From CACIAM-69d sp001698445 (GTDB taxonomy: Bacteria > Cyanobacteriota > Cyanobacteriia > CACIAM-69d), in the NCBI RefSeq assembly GCF_043235035.1, contig NZ_JAZAQF010000028.1:186001-250000 (forward strand): a DNA stretch of 64,000 nt. The letters run 5' to 3'. Below, piece by piece: positions 43,920 to 52,369 of the stretch. A program made the position numbers and the translations under genes. The notes below the pieces were generated by a model. It had not been told where the DNA came from and did no database searches. It was given only the letters and a program-made list of their open reading frames with translations. Within the stretch, counting starts at the first letter, position 1; each line of letters opens with the position of its first letter.

Positions 43920-45572
43920 ATGAAGCATGATTGGTTTCTGACTCTTTCCTCCCGGCCACAATCCCTAGCAAACAGCAATTCAGTTCACAATTCCAATGAT
44001 TCAGTGGTCAGCAGTTTAGCGACCGGCAGCATTCCCGAACTGATTAATATCCTCATTATCCTGCTCCTGCTGGCAACCACCGTTGCTCTGGTGACTCAGC
44101 GGTTGAGAATTCCCTATGTCACTGGCTTGGTGCTGGCGGGGCTACCCATCACCGACTTGCTATCCCAGCGCCTTGGCCTGGATCCGTCGCTGGTGCTCAA
44201 TCTTTTTCTGCCAATTCTGATCTTTGAAGCGGCAATCAACACGGATATTAGTCGTCTTCGCAGCACCTTCAAACCGATCGCCCTGCTCGCAATTCCTGGC
44301 TCCTTGCTCTCCTCAGGGATCATTGCTGTTTTGGTGAAACTGAGCCTAGGGCTGAATTGGATTAATGCGCTGTTGATCGGTGTAATTTTGGCTAACACCG
44401 ACACCGTTTCCATGATCGCGGTTTTTAAAGAATTGCGAGTGCCTTCGCGGCTTTCAACGATCGTTGAAGGCGAAACATTATTTAACGATGCCGCCGCCTT
44501 AGTTTCCTTCAATCTGCTGTTGGTCATTTACTCCACCGGTAGCATTACCGTCAGTCAAGGCATCAAAGAGATGCTGTTGGTTTCCCTGGGTGGCGTATTC
44601 CTAGGAGCAGTTTTAGGCTATCTTTGCTTGCCGATTTTTAATCGCCTGCAAGATCCCTTAAGCAGCTTGTTGCTAACCGTGGCATTGGCTTTAGGCACGT
44701 TCCAACTGGGCCAGTTTTTGGGTGTTTCCGGTGCGGTAGCTGTCGTGATTGCTGGTTTGGTTTTTGGTAATTTGGGTTTGCCCCAAGCCAAATCAGCCTC
44801 CTATCGGATCACACTGCTCAGCTTTTGGGAATATGCAGGTTTTAGTGTTAATACATTCATTTTTCTGTTGATTGGCATTGAAATTAATCCCCTTACCCTT
44901 TGGAAAATTCTCCCGGCGGTTATTTTGGTGATCATTGCCTATCAATTGGGACGCATCATCTCTGTTTATTCATTGCTGGCCGGCTTGCGCTGGTTCGATC
45001 GCCCGATTCCCCTCCGTTGGCAACATGTCCTAGTGCTCGGCAACATTAAAGGATCGCTGTCCATGGCATTGGCGATCGCCATTCCTGTGGGTTTTGTTGG
45101 CCGAGAATTCATTATTGAACTGGTTTTTGGGGCAGTCCTATTTTCGTTAGTGATTCAAGGACTGGCATTGCCTTGGCTGATCAAGCAGCTCAACATCGGC
45201 CAAGGCAATGGCATATCCGAGGAAATTGGCCAATTACAGATTCAACTGATTGGGGCCAAGGCGGCGCAGGATGAACTTGCCCAGCTACTCAAGGCTGGCG
45301 TTTTACCAAAAGCAACTTATGAGGAGCTTTGGGCTGCTTATCAAGCCAAAGTCGCCGGATCAGAACGGGTTTTGAGGGAGGTCTATAACCAACACCAAGC
45401 CCATTTGGATTTGCATCATCCCAACCAATTGGATGTGGTGCGAAGACAGTTAATTATTGCGGAAAAGGGTGCAATTAACGATGCCCTGCGCAAGCGGATT
45501 GTTCCGGAAGATGTGGTGCAGCGCTACATCAAAGATTTAGATCAGAAGCTTCAGTCTCTGAGCGATGACTAG
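43920..45572 (+). CDS. CPA1-type Na+/H+ (cation/proton) antiporter
   Basis: Membrane antiporter of 550 residues from ATG 43920, which has TAGGAG 8 bp upstream; a longer frame from 43773 lacks hydrophobic character. About 12 helices; the ion-binding motif is ANTDTVSMIAVFKELRVPSR, the CPA1 equivalent of TDP, followed by VEGETLFNDAAALVSF. The soluble C-terminal 110 residues are helical and charged. It should maintain Na+/pH balance in the plasma or thylakoid membrane. Its 3' end overlaps the convergent TrkA-type gene by 44 bp, and both relate to cation transport. Confidence 0.92.
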   Translation: MKHDWFLTLSSRPQSLANSNSVHNSNDSVVSSLATGSIPELINILIILLLLATTVALVTQRLRIPYVTGLVLAGLPITDLLSQRLGLDPSLVLNLFLPILIFEAAINTDISRLRSTFKPIALLAIPGSLLSSGIIAVLVKLSLGLNWINALLIGVILANTDTVSMIAVFKELRVPSRLSTIVEGETLFNDAAALVSFNLLLVIYSTGSITVSQGIKEMLLVSLGGVFLGAVLGYLCLPIFNRLQDPLSSLLLTVALALGTFQLGQFLGVSGAVAVVIAGLVFGNLGLPQAKSASYRITLLSFWEYAGFSVNTFIFLLIGIEINPLTLWKILPAVILVIIAYQLGRIISVYSLLAGLRWFDRPIPLRWQHVLVLGNIKGSLSMALAIAIPVGFVGREFIIELVFGAVLFSLVIQGLALPWLIKQLNIGQGNGISEEIGQLQIQLIGAKAAQDELAQLLKAGVLPKATYEELWAAYQAKVAGSERVLREVYNQHQAHLDLHHPNQLDVVRRQLIIAEKGAINDALRKRIVPEDVVQRYIKDLDQKLQSLSDD

Positions 45573-46245
45573 CAGTGAGTCCAAGATATTTGATCATCGG
45601 CCGGACGAGTTCCGGCCGGGTCACAACCAAAATGGTGGAGCCAGCTTTCAAGACTGTTTGACCATTGGGAATTTCTAAGTTGCTACAGGCATGACTTTGA
45701 TAACCAATGATCAGCGATCCCGTTGGAAAATCGGGATCTTGGGCAATTTGGGCCACCGTGCGATCGACCACATAACAATCATTGGGAATGGGCAGCTTGA
45801 GCACTTCAACCTGACCCTGTTCAAAGTGCATCATGGATTCCACTTCTGGGTATTCGATCGCGTTGGCCATTGTGGCCACTGCCAAATCAATGGTGCTGAT
45901 GATGTGGCTAGCGCCGGCCAAGCGATAAGCATCCAGAAACTCGCGATCGAGCATCCGAACAACAGTATGAGCAATGCCGTAGCTTTTGGATAAGGTGATG
46001 AGCGCCAAATTCAGAGCATCATCCCTTAGGGCTGCTACCACCGCATTGGCCTGCCGGATCCCAGCTTCCAGAAGCACTGCGGTGCTGACTGCGCTGCCCT
46101 CGAAGGCCATCACCCCGATTTGTTCGCGAGCAAATCGACAGGCTAAGGGATCTTTGTCAATCACAGCAACGGTATGCCCCAGCTCTAGGAGTTGTTGGGC
46201 TAACCGCAATCCCATCATTCCTGCGCCGCCGATGAGAACGTACAT
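45529..46245 (-). CDS. TrkA-N/TrkA-C regulatory protein (K+ uptake)
   Basis: Single RCK unit of 238 residues: Rossmann motif VLIGGAGMMGLRLAQQL at the N-terminus, VIDKDPLACRFA, then a TrkA-C domain from about 150. Such proteins bind NAD(H) or nucleotides and gate Trk/Ktr channels or antiporters. No Trk/Ktr membrane subunit is adjacent; the convergent cation antiporter overlaps by 44 bp (45529-45572), so regulation of that antiporter is possible but unproven. The initial residues MYVLIGGAG lack a better upstream start. Confidence 0.85.
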   Translation of the reverse strand: MYVLIGGAGMMGLRLAQQLLELGHTVAVIDKDPLACRFAREQIGVMAFEGSAVSTAVLLEAGIRQANAVVAALRDDALNLALITLSKSYGIAHTVVRMLDREFLDAYRLAGASHIISTIDLAVATMANAIEYPEVESMMHFEQGQVEVLKLPIPNDCYVVDRTVAQIAQDPDFPTGSLIIGYQSHACSNLEIPNGQTVLKAGSTILVVTRPELVRPMIKYLGLTASHRSETEASDLNL

Positions 46246-46422
46246 GGTTGTTGTACTTGCCTCACAAATCTTGGATATCTCAGGTTAGCGCAGAGATGAA
46301 ATTGCTTCCTTAAGCCAATGAATTGAATGTATTCATCTATTCATCTATTCATCAAGGAAGCGTAATCCAAGATTAGAGCAAAGTTAAATCTCAAAAAGCG
46401 GTGAAAAATATGGCTCAGAAAT

Positions 46423-46456
46423 TGAGTTCTTGATCACCAAAAATCAAGAACTCAAC
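46423..46456 (-). terminator. 13-bp hairpin after the znuA-like gene
   Basis: Perfect inverted repeat TTGAGTTCTTGAT / ATCAAGAACTCAA with an 8-nt loop, 86 nt past the stop of the zinc-binding lipoprotein gene on the minus strand. The T-run is weak. Around it, 46246-46541 holds ragged CAACTTCAAGA/TTGAGACC repeats and no gene. Confidence 0.5.
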
Positions 46457-46541
46457 TTCAAGAACTAAATTCTAGAAACTCAACTTCAAGACCCAAACCT
46501 TGAGACCCAGATTTTGAGATTTGAATTTCAAGAATGAGGCT

Positions 46542-47726
46542 TCAAGAACCAGATTTTGCCAGGGGAGCTGTCTTGGGTTCGCATTGGCCTCCCAAGGCAT
46601 TCACCACCGTGCAAGTATTGCTAATCAGCATCGTTTGATAGGTGGATCCCGCCGTGCCGGGTGCGCCGGGCCCGTCAATATAAAGCGGGTTGGGGGCCAC
46701 CTGCACGCCGGCCTCGCGAGCGACGGTGGCGATCGTCTTGGGGTTGGTGGAAGCTTCTGCAAAAATGGCTGGCACATTGGCCGCCTTGACCAGTTTCACC
46801 AATTCCGCCAACTTGCTGGGGGTGGGTCGCTCTTCGGTGCTCAGACCGCTGAGGGCCCCTTTCACCTCAAATCCATAGGCTTGGGCATAGTAGCGCAAGG
46901 CATCGTGGGTGGTGATGAGTCGCCGTCGATCGGGCGGGACGGTGGCCACTTGGGTTTGAATCCAGCGATCGAGTGCTTGCAGTTCGCCGGTCAGGGCCTG
47001 GGCAGCCTGTTGATAGCGATCGGCTTGGGCGGGAATCAGTTGGCTCAGTTGGGCGGCCACGATCGCCGTTAGCTTTTGCCCATTTTGGGGGCTGTGCCAC
47101 ACGTGGGGATCCGCCACCAGTTCCGCCGCTTCCCCAGTGGCAGTTTTGGGATCTGCATCATGGTCGTGATCATCTTCCTCGGGCTTGGCGGCCGTTTCGG
47201 TTTTGTGGTCGTGGTCATCTTCATGGCCCTGTTCGTGGTCATGGTCATGATCATGGGCGGCCATCTTCAGGGGACTGGGAACGGCCTTCTCAAAAATTGC
47301 CACTTTGGGGCCCTGGGTGGGAGCGCTGGTGAGGGTTTTGGTTAACCCTCCTTCAAAGTCGTAGCCGCCATAGAGCACGAGGCTGGCGGACTCGATCGCG
47401 GCGCGATCGCTGGGGGTGGGTTCGTAGGTGTGGGGGTCGCGGCCGGGTTGCACTAAACAGGTAAGGTCGATCGTCTCGCCCGCAATTTGCTGGGCCAAGT
47501 CGCAAACCACGCCGCCACTGGCCACCACCTTGGGGCGATCGGGGTTGGTGCTGCTGGTCGCCGGGGTGTTGTTGCCATTGGGGGTTGTTGCCCCGGAGTT
47601 GGCTCCAGTGCCGCAACCCGTTCCCAGCAGGGCCAGGCCAAGGGCGATCGCTGGCCATTGCATCCGCCCGATTCTCCGGTTGCGCGATCGCCGTTCCGCC
47701 ATGGTTCGAGTCATCCCACCCATCAA
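46542..47726 (-). CDS. znuA: ZnuA-like zinc/metal ABC transporter substrate-binding lipoprotein
   Basis: Periplasmic metal-binding lipoprotein of 394 residues. A basic N-terminus, hydrophobic segment and lipobox LLGTGC (Cys near 38) indicate lipid attachment; in-frame Met codons at the N-terminus leave the exact start open. The cluster A-I fold has GRDPHTYEPTPSD with a His ligand near 96, a long His/Asp/Glu loop (HDHDHDHEQGHEDDHDH, near 158-195), the second ligand in DPHVWHSP, the third in TTHDALRYYAQ and the last in EASTNP. The His-rich loop is the zinc-type marker. No znuB/znuC in the window. A Fur/Zur-type palindrome lies 66 bp upstream. Confidence 0.9.
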   Translation of the reverse strand: MMGGMTRTMAERRSRNRRIGRMQWPAIALGLALLGTGCGTGANSGATTPNGNNTPATSSTNPDRPKVVASGGVVCDLAQQIAGETIDLTCLVQPGRDPHTYEPTPSDRAAIESASLVLYGGYDFEGGLTKTLTSAPTQGPKVAIFEKAVPSPLKMAAHDHDHDHEQGHEDDHDHKTETAAKPEEDDHDHDADPKTATGEAAELVADPHVWHSPQNGQKLTAIVAAQLSQLIPAQADRYQQAAQALTGELQALDRWIQTQVATVPPDRRRLITTHDALRYYAQAYGFEVKGALSGLSTEERPTPSKLAELVKLVKAANVPAIFAEASTNPKTIATVAREAGVQVAPNPLYIDGPGAPGTAGSTYQTMLISNTCTVVNALGGQCEPKTAPLAKSGS

Positions 47727-47791
47727 TCACACCTAAGCTTGCGGTTATGCCTCTGGTTGGCCCACGCCCAGATTCAGAGGCTCATCTAGAA

Positions 47792-47806
47792 TGAGAATCA
47801 TTCTCA
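47792..47806. promoter_or_regulatory. Fur/Zur-type palindrome upstream of znuA
   Basis: TGAGAATCATTCTCA is a perfect 7-1-7 inverted repeat. Its composition resembles both the Fur consensus GATAATGATAATCATTATC and cyanobacterial Zur boxes. Position and downstream gene favour Zur control, with repression when zinc is plentiful. Confidence 0.75.
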
Positions 47807-47946
47807 ATCACAAGCATAGAGCAATCGGCCAAGGCGAGTCAATGGCGGAGCGGGGCGATCGATCAGCAGGTTTTTTCCCTGAGCAACTGCCTTGAATGGG
47901 GGCGCTAAATTGCTACTCTCAATAGCCGATAAATATTCACGGATGC

Positions 47947-48681
47947 CTAGAAAAAGAGATGGCTTTCCGGCTGAATATTGATTTCCATGGGAATTGCCTG
48001 CGGCTCTGCACTGAGAGCAAACAAAATGGCATCGGCCGCCGTTTCCGTGGACAGCATTTTGGTGCGATCGACCTTGAGGCTCACGTTGTCCCAAAAGGGT
48101 GAATCAATGCCACCAAAATAGAAGAGCGTGACCTTGATCCCGTAGCGCCGGGCTTCATCGGCCATGCATTTGCTGAGGCCCGTGAGCGCAAACTTGGAAG
48201 CACAATAGGCCGCACCCATCGCCATAGAGTGCTTGCCCAAAATACCGATCACGTTGCAAATATGCCCCATCTTGCGATCTTTCATCACCTCAATGGCGGC
48301 TTGGCAAGTGTGAAAACTGCCCTTTAAATTCACCGCCAACATTTGATCCAGATCGGCTTCCGTGAGCTTATTAAACTGTTTGAGAATTCCCGCGCCCGCC
48401 GCATTGACCAGCGCATCAATCTGACCAAATTGGGCGATCGCCTGGGTGAATAGATTTGCCACCTGAGCCGCATCGGTAATATCCGTGGGAACCGCCAACA
48501 CTGTGGCTCCCGTTCCCCGCAGTTCCGCTGCGAGGGCCGTCAATTGTTCTGTTCCCCGAGCCGCCAACACCAACGAGGTTCCAGCCACTGCCAGCTTGCG
48601 AGCCAGGGTTGCGCCAATGCCCCCCGTGCCGCCAACAATGACGATTACTTTGCCTTTGAGCTTGCTTTGCCAGTCTTGCAC
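47947..48681 (-). CDS. short-chain dehydrogenase/reductase
   Basis: Classical SDR of 244 residues: cofactor motif GGTGGIGATLA near 17-27, NAAGAG near 92, and the active site Y-x3-K in YCASKFALTGLSK near 158. The Arg after the beta-2 strand (AARGTEQL) suggests NADP(H). The substrate is unknown. Upstream lies the coiled-coil gene with a 111-bp gap; no clear pathway context. Confidence 0.87.
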   Translation of the reverse strand: MQDWQSKLKGKVIVIVGGTGGIGATLARKLAVAGTSLVLAARGTEQLTALAAELRGTGATVLAVPTDITDAAQVANLFTQAIAQFGQIDALVNAAGAGILKQFNKLTEADLDQMLAVNLKGSFHTCQAAIEVMKDRKMGHICNVIGILGKHSMAMGAAYCASKFALTGLSKCMADEARRYGIKVTLFYFGGIDSPFWDNVSLKVDRTKMLSTETAADAILFALSAEPQAIPMEINIQPESHLFF

Positions 48682-48792
48682 GATCGGGTTGTTACTTTTC
48701 TTTACAAACCGTTACACCCTTAAGCTAGCACGGCTGTTGGAGGCCGAAACAGTTGAACCGGCTAAAAAGGCTGCTATCCCTTGCCCAGACCC

Positions 48793-49377
48793 TCAAGGGC
48801 GGCCCATTTGGCGCTTCAGTTGCTCCAGTTCTTCATCCATTTCCCAGCGTTGGAACTGCTCTTCTAGGGGATCGGCTCCCATTCCTCTGCTGTAGGTGGC
48901 CCGATCGCTGCTGTCCCAGGGCGATCGGTTGGTGCGGGTCTTGGCTTGGGTCTGGGTTTGCGCATCGGCCTGGGCAGCCCGCGCGGCCACCTCTTGCCGT
49001 TTGCTGGCCAGTTGCGAGACCAGGGTTTCTAACTGTTCAATGCGGGTTTTAATGCCCTGCATTTGTCCCCAAAGTTGATTGCCTTTGCGCAAGAGGGCGG
49101 CTTCTCGTTCGCGGGCGGCTGCGGCGAGTTGGCGTTCTCCGGCGGCTTCCACTTTTTCGATGCGAATGTGCCAACGCTGCACGTCTTGGGCTGTTTCCCA
49201 AATGTCGGCTTTCAGTTGCTGTTCTTGGGTGTGTAATTCCCCGATCGATCGCTTGGCATCGGCTTCCTGTTCCCGCAGTTGTTCTTCTAGGGCCCGCAAC
49301 TCTAGCTCGGGATGTTCGCGCAGAAAGGCTTCTAGCCGAGCTTCTAAAAACTGACTGAGATCATCGAGCAAACTCAC
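48793..49377 (-). CDS. coiled-coil cyanobacterial protein (TIGR04376-like)
   Basis: Protein of 194 residues opening VSLLDDLSQFLEARLEAFLREHPELEL, then a coiled coil of Gln/Glu/Arg-rich heptads (about 27-140) and a C-terminal motif EEQFQRWEMDEELEQLKRQM. From memory it matches the cyanobacterial family TIGR04376. Similar in general form to PspA/IM30-like proteins, function unknown. Start GTG 49377 with AGGAG at 49385-49389. The leader-distal CRISPR repeat ends at 49393, so the ribosome binding site touches the array. Confidence 0.8.
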   Translation of the reverse strand: MSLLDDLSQFLEARLEAFLREHPELELRALEEQLREQEADAKRSIGELHTQEQQLKADIWETAQDVQRWHIRIEKVEAAGERQLAAAAREREAALLRKGNQLWGQMQGIKTRIEQLETLVSQLASKRQEVAARAAQADAQTQTQAKTRTNRSPWDSSDRATYSRGMGADPLEEQFQRWEMDEELEQLKRQMGRP

Positions 49378-49392
49378 GCGATCGCTCCTTTT

Positions 49393-50083
49393 GTTTCAAT
49401 CCTCGCCCAGCCCGGGGGCCGGGCGCTGCCGGGTGATTGGGCTATCGATTGGGGTGATTAGCCCTGTTTCAATCCTCGCCCAGCCCGGGGGCCGGGCGCT
49501 GCTTTCGCATCCAACGCCAAACCGTTGTTAGCCCGACCTGTTTCAATCCTCGCCCAGCCCGGGGGCCGGGCGCTGCGATTAACTTGCGACTCAGCAACTC
49601 GTATTGGATCCAGTTTCAATCCTCGCCCAGCCCGGGGGCCGGGCGCTGCCGGCAACGGCGGGCAGCATGGCCGCGTCTCGTCGAGTGTTTCAATCCTCGC
49701 CCAGCCCGGGGGCCGGGCGCTGCAGGCAGCTCATCATCTTCGATGCCGGAAAGCCCGTCTTGTTTCAATCCTCGCCCAGCCCGGGGGCCGGGCGCTGCTT
49801 TGTATTGTCGTCCATCATTCAATCCACTACATGTTTCAATCCTCGCCCAGCCCGGGGGCCGGGCGCTGCGTCCACCTGGTCTCAGATTTACCGACCAATC
49901 CTGTTTCAATCCTCGCCCAGCCCGGGGGCCGGGCGCTGCGCGATCGTTACGCCATCCGGGGCTATGCTCAGTTTGTTTCAATCCTCGCCCAGCCCGGGGG
50001 CCGGGCGCTGCTTCAAACTTTGGCAACAGCCACACTCAACGCCCAAGTTTCAATCCTCGCCCAGCCCGGGGGCCGGGCGCTGC
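49393..50083 (-). CRISPR. type I-C CRISPR array, 10 repeats and 9 spacers
   Basis: Ten identical 37-bp repeats at 49393, 49466, 49540, 49613, 49687, 49762, 49833, 49903, 49975 and 50047. On the plus strand each starts GTTTCAATCC and ends CGGGCGCTGC; in transcribed (minus) sense it ends GGATTGAAAC, typical of type I. Spacers are 33-38 nt (36, 37, 36, 37, 38, 34, 33, 35, 35 from left). In minus sense the repeat can form a 9-bp stem (positions 5-13 with 18-26, one G-U), leaving the 11-nt tail AGGATTGAAAC as the expected 5' handle after Cas5c cleavage. Leader and cas genes lie on the right, so the newest spacer is at 50012-50046. Confidence 0.98.
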
Positions 50084-50260
50084 CGCCAGCATAGCAAACC
50101 TTTACCCAGTAAGCTCTGGGCAATCTGATCGCGCGAACTTGCTTGGAACATGATCTGCTTGCAACCATTTTTTAACCCAAAACACACCAAAGCCTTATGG
50201 TGACAAGATCGCGAACCTCCCAGAGAAACGCCCGGCGCTTGTGGTTCGCGCAGCTCATCG
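50084..50260 (-). promoter_or_regulatory. CRISPR leader between cas2 and array
   Basis: 177 bp without a gene. It should contain the array promoter and the signals for spacer insertion. In minus sense an extended -10-like TGCTATGCT lies about 6 bp before the first repeat and a run TTAAAAAATGG is upstream, but I could not settle the promoter. Confidence 0.7.
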
Positions 50261-50560
50261 CTAGATAATAAGTGGCTCATCAAAGTCAATGTACCGATCA
50301 CGCCCAAATGACTCAACACAGTCTTCACGGTTACCAATCAATCGATAGATTCGCAAACTATCAAGTTGCGGGTTGATGGTTTTGGTTAACTTGCTCCGAA
50401 AAATCTCATATTGAGCAAGATTAACTCGACATTCAAAGACTGAAAATTGAACGCGCTGTCCGTAGTCCTTGCAAATTTTAGCTACTTGCCTCAAACGACG
50501 ACGACCTTCCTTCGTTTCAGTATTCACATCATAAGAAACTAGGATGTTCAAGATACTCAT
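50261..50560 (-). CDS. cas2: Cas2 endoribonuclease-fold integration subunit
   Basis: 99 residues; ferredoxin-like fold starting MSILNILVSYDVNTETKEG, where the Asp in YDV is the conserved residue, and QFSVFECRV follows. With Cas1 it forms the complex that inserts spacers. It starts 7 bp after the cas1 stop codon. Confidence 0.96.
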   Translation of the reverse strand: MSILNILVSYDVNTETKEGRRRLRQVAKICKDYGQRVQFSVFECRVNLAQYEIFRSKLTKTINPQLDSLRIYRLIGNREDCVESFGRDRYIDFDEPLII

Positions 50561-50567
50561 AAATCAA

Positions 50568-51599
50568 TTAACGAGGGACGAAAGGTGGATAATGTGGCAA
50601 ATCACCCCGCAGGTATCTTGCTAATAATCGTGCTTGAATATGCGGAACCAACTCCCAAGGGACTGACTTCTGAAGAAAAGGGTGAGTTATTTCCTCGTGC
50701 TTTCGCTTTTCATAAGCTGTTAAGAATATTTTGCGAGCCGAATCGTTAAGATAGATCGCCCCACCTGGACGCTCAATGAAATCATCTGCTTTGATTTGGC
50801 CTAGGTTAATCATTTTAAAAACAAAGCGGTCAGCAAAGATGGATCGAAGCTCCTCCATTAAATCAAGAGCCAAAGCCGGTCGCCCAGGGCGAAGAGCATG
50901 TAAAAATCCGATTTGCGGATCCAATCCAACACTTTCACAAGCTGCAACATACTCACGGGTTAGTAGTGTGTAAGTCAGAGATAGCAAAGAATTCATGGGA
51001 TTTAAGGGCGGACGGCGAGAACGGGCTTCAAACTGAAAAAGATCCCGATCTCGTCGAATACCTCGATCAAAAGCCTCGAAGTAACAGCGAGCAGCAAAAC
51101 CTTCCTGGCCTCGTAAAGCGTCAATGCTGGTTATGTTTGGTAAGGACTGAATGACTTGCTCGTGAGTCTTGGCAGCTTGTTGGAGGAATTTTCGATCCTC
51201 AGGGTCTTGGCTCTCGCGAGCTAGACGTAGCAAAAAATTACGTGAATTTTGAAATTTGCCAGCAATGAGACGACGCACAATCTGGATTTGAGTATCTGGA
51301 TTGGAAGCCGCTTGGTGTTGTGCTTGACGAAGCAGTACGTTTCCTGATGTTGCACTGCTTAAGCGCCCCTGAAAACGACCATGCTCAGAGAGCCAAACAA
51401 TGTCGCGACCGTCACTAGCACATCGATGAATCAAAAAGGGACTGACCAGCACGTTTCCAAAAAGGACGATTCCCTCTAAATGGTGCAATGGAACTTGCAA
51501 GATCAATGATTTTTCAAACTCAATTTTGATGGTTTCACCTTCAAGGCGAGCATAAGCTCCTTGAATTTGAAGATAAAGAACGTTCTGAAGGGTTTTCAT
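50568..51599 (-). CDS. cas1: Cas1 integrase
   Basis: 343 residues. The N-terminal beta domain begins MKTLQNVLYLQIQGAYARLE; the catalytic domain has the metal ligands Glu in GFAARCYFEAF, His in IGFLHALRPGRPALALDL and Asp in the same stretch. Type I-C Cas1 acts with Cas2 and Cas4. It starts 27 bp after the cas4 stop codon. Confidence 0.97.
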   Translation of the reverse strand: MKTLQNVLYLQIQGAYARLEGETIKIEFEKSLILQVPLHHLEGIVLFGNVLVSPFLIHRCASDGRDIVWLSEHGRFQGRLSSATSGNVLLRQAQHQAASNPDTQIQIVRRLIAGKFQNSRNFLLRLARESQDPEDRKFLQQAAKTHEQVIQSLPNITSIDALRGQEGFAARCYFEAFDRGIRRDRDLFQFEARSRRPPLNPMNSLLSLTYTLLTREYVAACESVGLDPQIGFLHALRPGRPALALDLMEELRSIFADRFVFKMINLGQIKADDFIERPGGAIYLNDSARKIFLTAYEKRKHEEITHPFLQKSVPWELVPHIQARLLARYLRGDLPHYPPFVPR

Positions 51600-51626
51600 G
51601 GTTGATTTTCGGTTGTTTGTTTAGCA

Positions 51627-52271
51627 CTACTCTTCAGCACTACTTTCTGAGCTGAGATCAATTTCAAAGATCTTATGCCATTGGTATTTTTTTTGGCTAG
51701 GGTCAGTAATTTCTGGTAGACAAATTTCACGCAAAGAGCAATCCTGGCATCGACGATCATGTACAGCTTGAGGTAACTGACTGGTTGTGAACAATGAGCG
51801 AACTTGTTCGGCAGTCTCTAGAACTTGCTGTTTTAGTTGTTCTGTAATTCTTACTTCGCGTCTGCGCCGAGAGGCATGATGAAAAATTGCACCAAGCATA
51901 ATTTGCTGTCCAAACATTTCTTCGAGACAAATTGCTTGGGCAGCGAGCTGAATTTCATCAGCCAATTTAGATTTTTTAGGGCCAGATTTATATTCAATAG
52001 GATAGGGAGGATGGTCTTCGCTGAATTCGACAGCATCGGCAGTTCCATAGAGCTTATGTTTTAAGGATCTTAACGATAGCTTACGTTCAACTCGTAAGCC
52101 ATCCTCTAGAACTTCGCTGGTCGGCTCATCAACTCTTTGATGAATTTGGTGACCACGGACAGTAAAGAGATTATCCTCAAAAGTCTGTTCAACATGAATG
52201 AGCGCACATTGCCTGGGGCAGAAGATGAAGTGCTGCAAAGCACTGAGCATGACGAAACCATCTTCATCCAT
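51627..52271 (-). CDS. cas4: Cas4 nuclease with iron-sulphur cluster
   Basis: 214 residues, RecB-like nuclease. The first cluster cysteines are in FIFCPRQCALIH near residues 13-19, the nuclease core has YPIEYKSGP with the catalytic E and K, and the remaining cysteines are in CQDCSLREICLPE near 180-190. Cas4 trims prespacers and defines PAM and orientation. It follows the hairpin at 52326-52359. Confidence 0.95.
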   Translation of the reverse strand: MDEDGFVMLSALQHFIFCPRQCALIHVEQTFEDNLFTVRGHQIHQRVDEPTSEVLEDGLRVERKLSLRSLKHKLYGTADAVEFSEDHPPYPIEYKSGPKKSKLADEIQLAAQAICLEEMFGQQIMLGAIFHHASRRRREVRITEQLKQQVLETAEQVRSLFTTSQLPQAVHDRRCQDCSLREICLPEITDPSQKKYQWHKIFEIDLSSESSAEE

Positions 52272-52325
52272 GATTAGAGATCCTAGGGTTTACGAACTGA
52301 CCTGAACCAAAAGATAAGAAAATGT

Positions 52326-52359
52326 GCGGAAGCCAACTAGGTTGAGAGTTGGCTTCCGC
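52326..52359 (-). terminator. perfect 13-bp hairpin between cas7c and cas4
   Basis: GCGGAAGCCAACT (52326-52338) and AGTTGGCTTCCGC (52347-52359) pair completely with an 8-nt loop. In minus sense it begins about 10 nt after the cas7c stop and is followed by ACATTTTCTTATCTTTT, so it could act as a partial terminator or as an RNA-stabilising 3' structure for cas7c. Confidence 0.7.
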
Positions 52360-52369
52360 CAAGGACTAA

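Noticed and set aside
49458..50035. Minus-strand frames with repeated PGPRAGRGLK-like segments
   Set aside because: Also translated CRISPR repeats, not a tandem-repeat protein.
49525..50153. Three long overlapping plus-strand frames of about 175-189 codons with repeated RPARGPGA-like segments
   Set aside because: They are translations of the CRISPR repeats; the repeat/spacer regularity explains them fully.
52326..52359. Hairpin read as an extra degenerate CRISPR repeat
   Set aside because: It has no sequence in common with the 37-bp repeat and occurs once.
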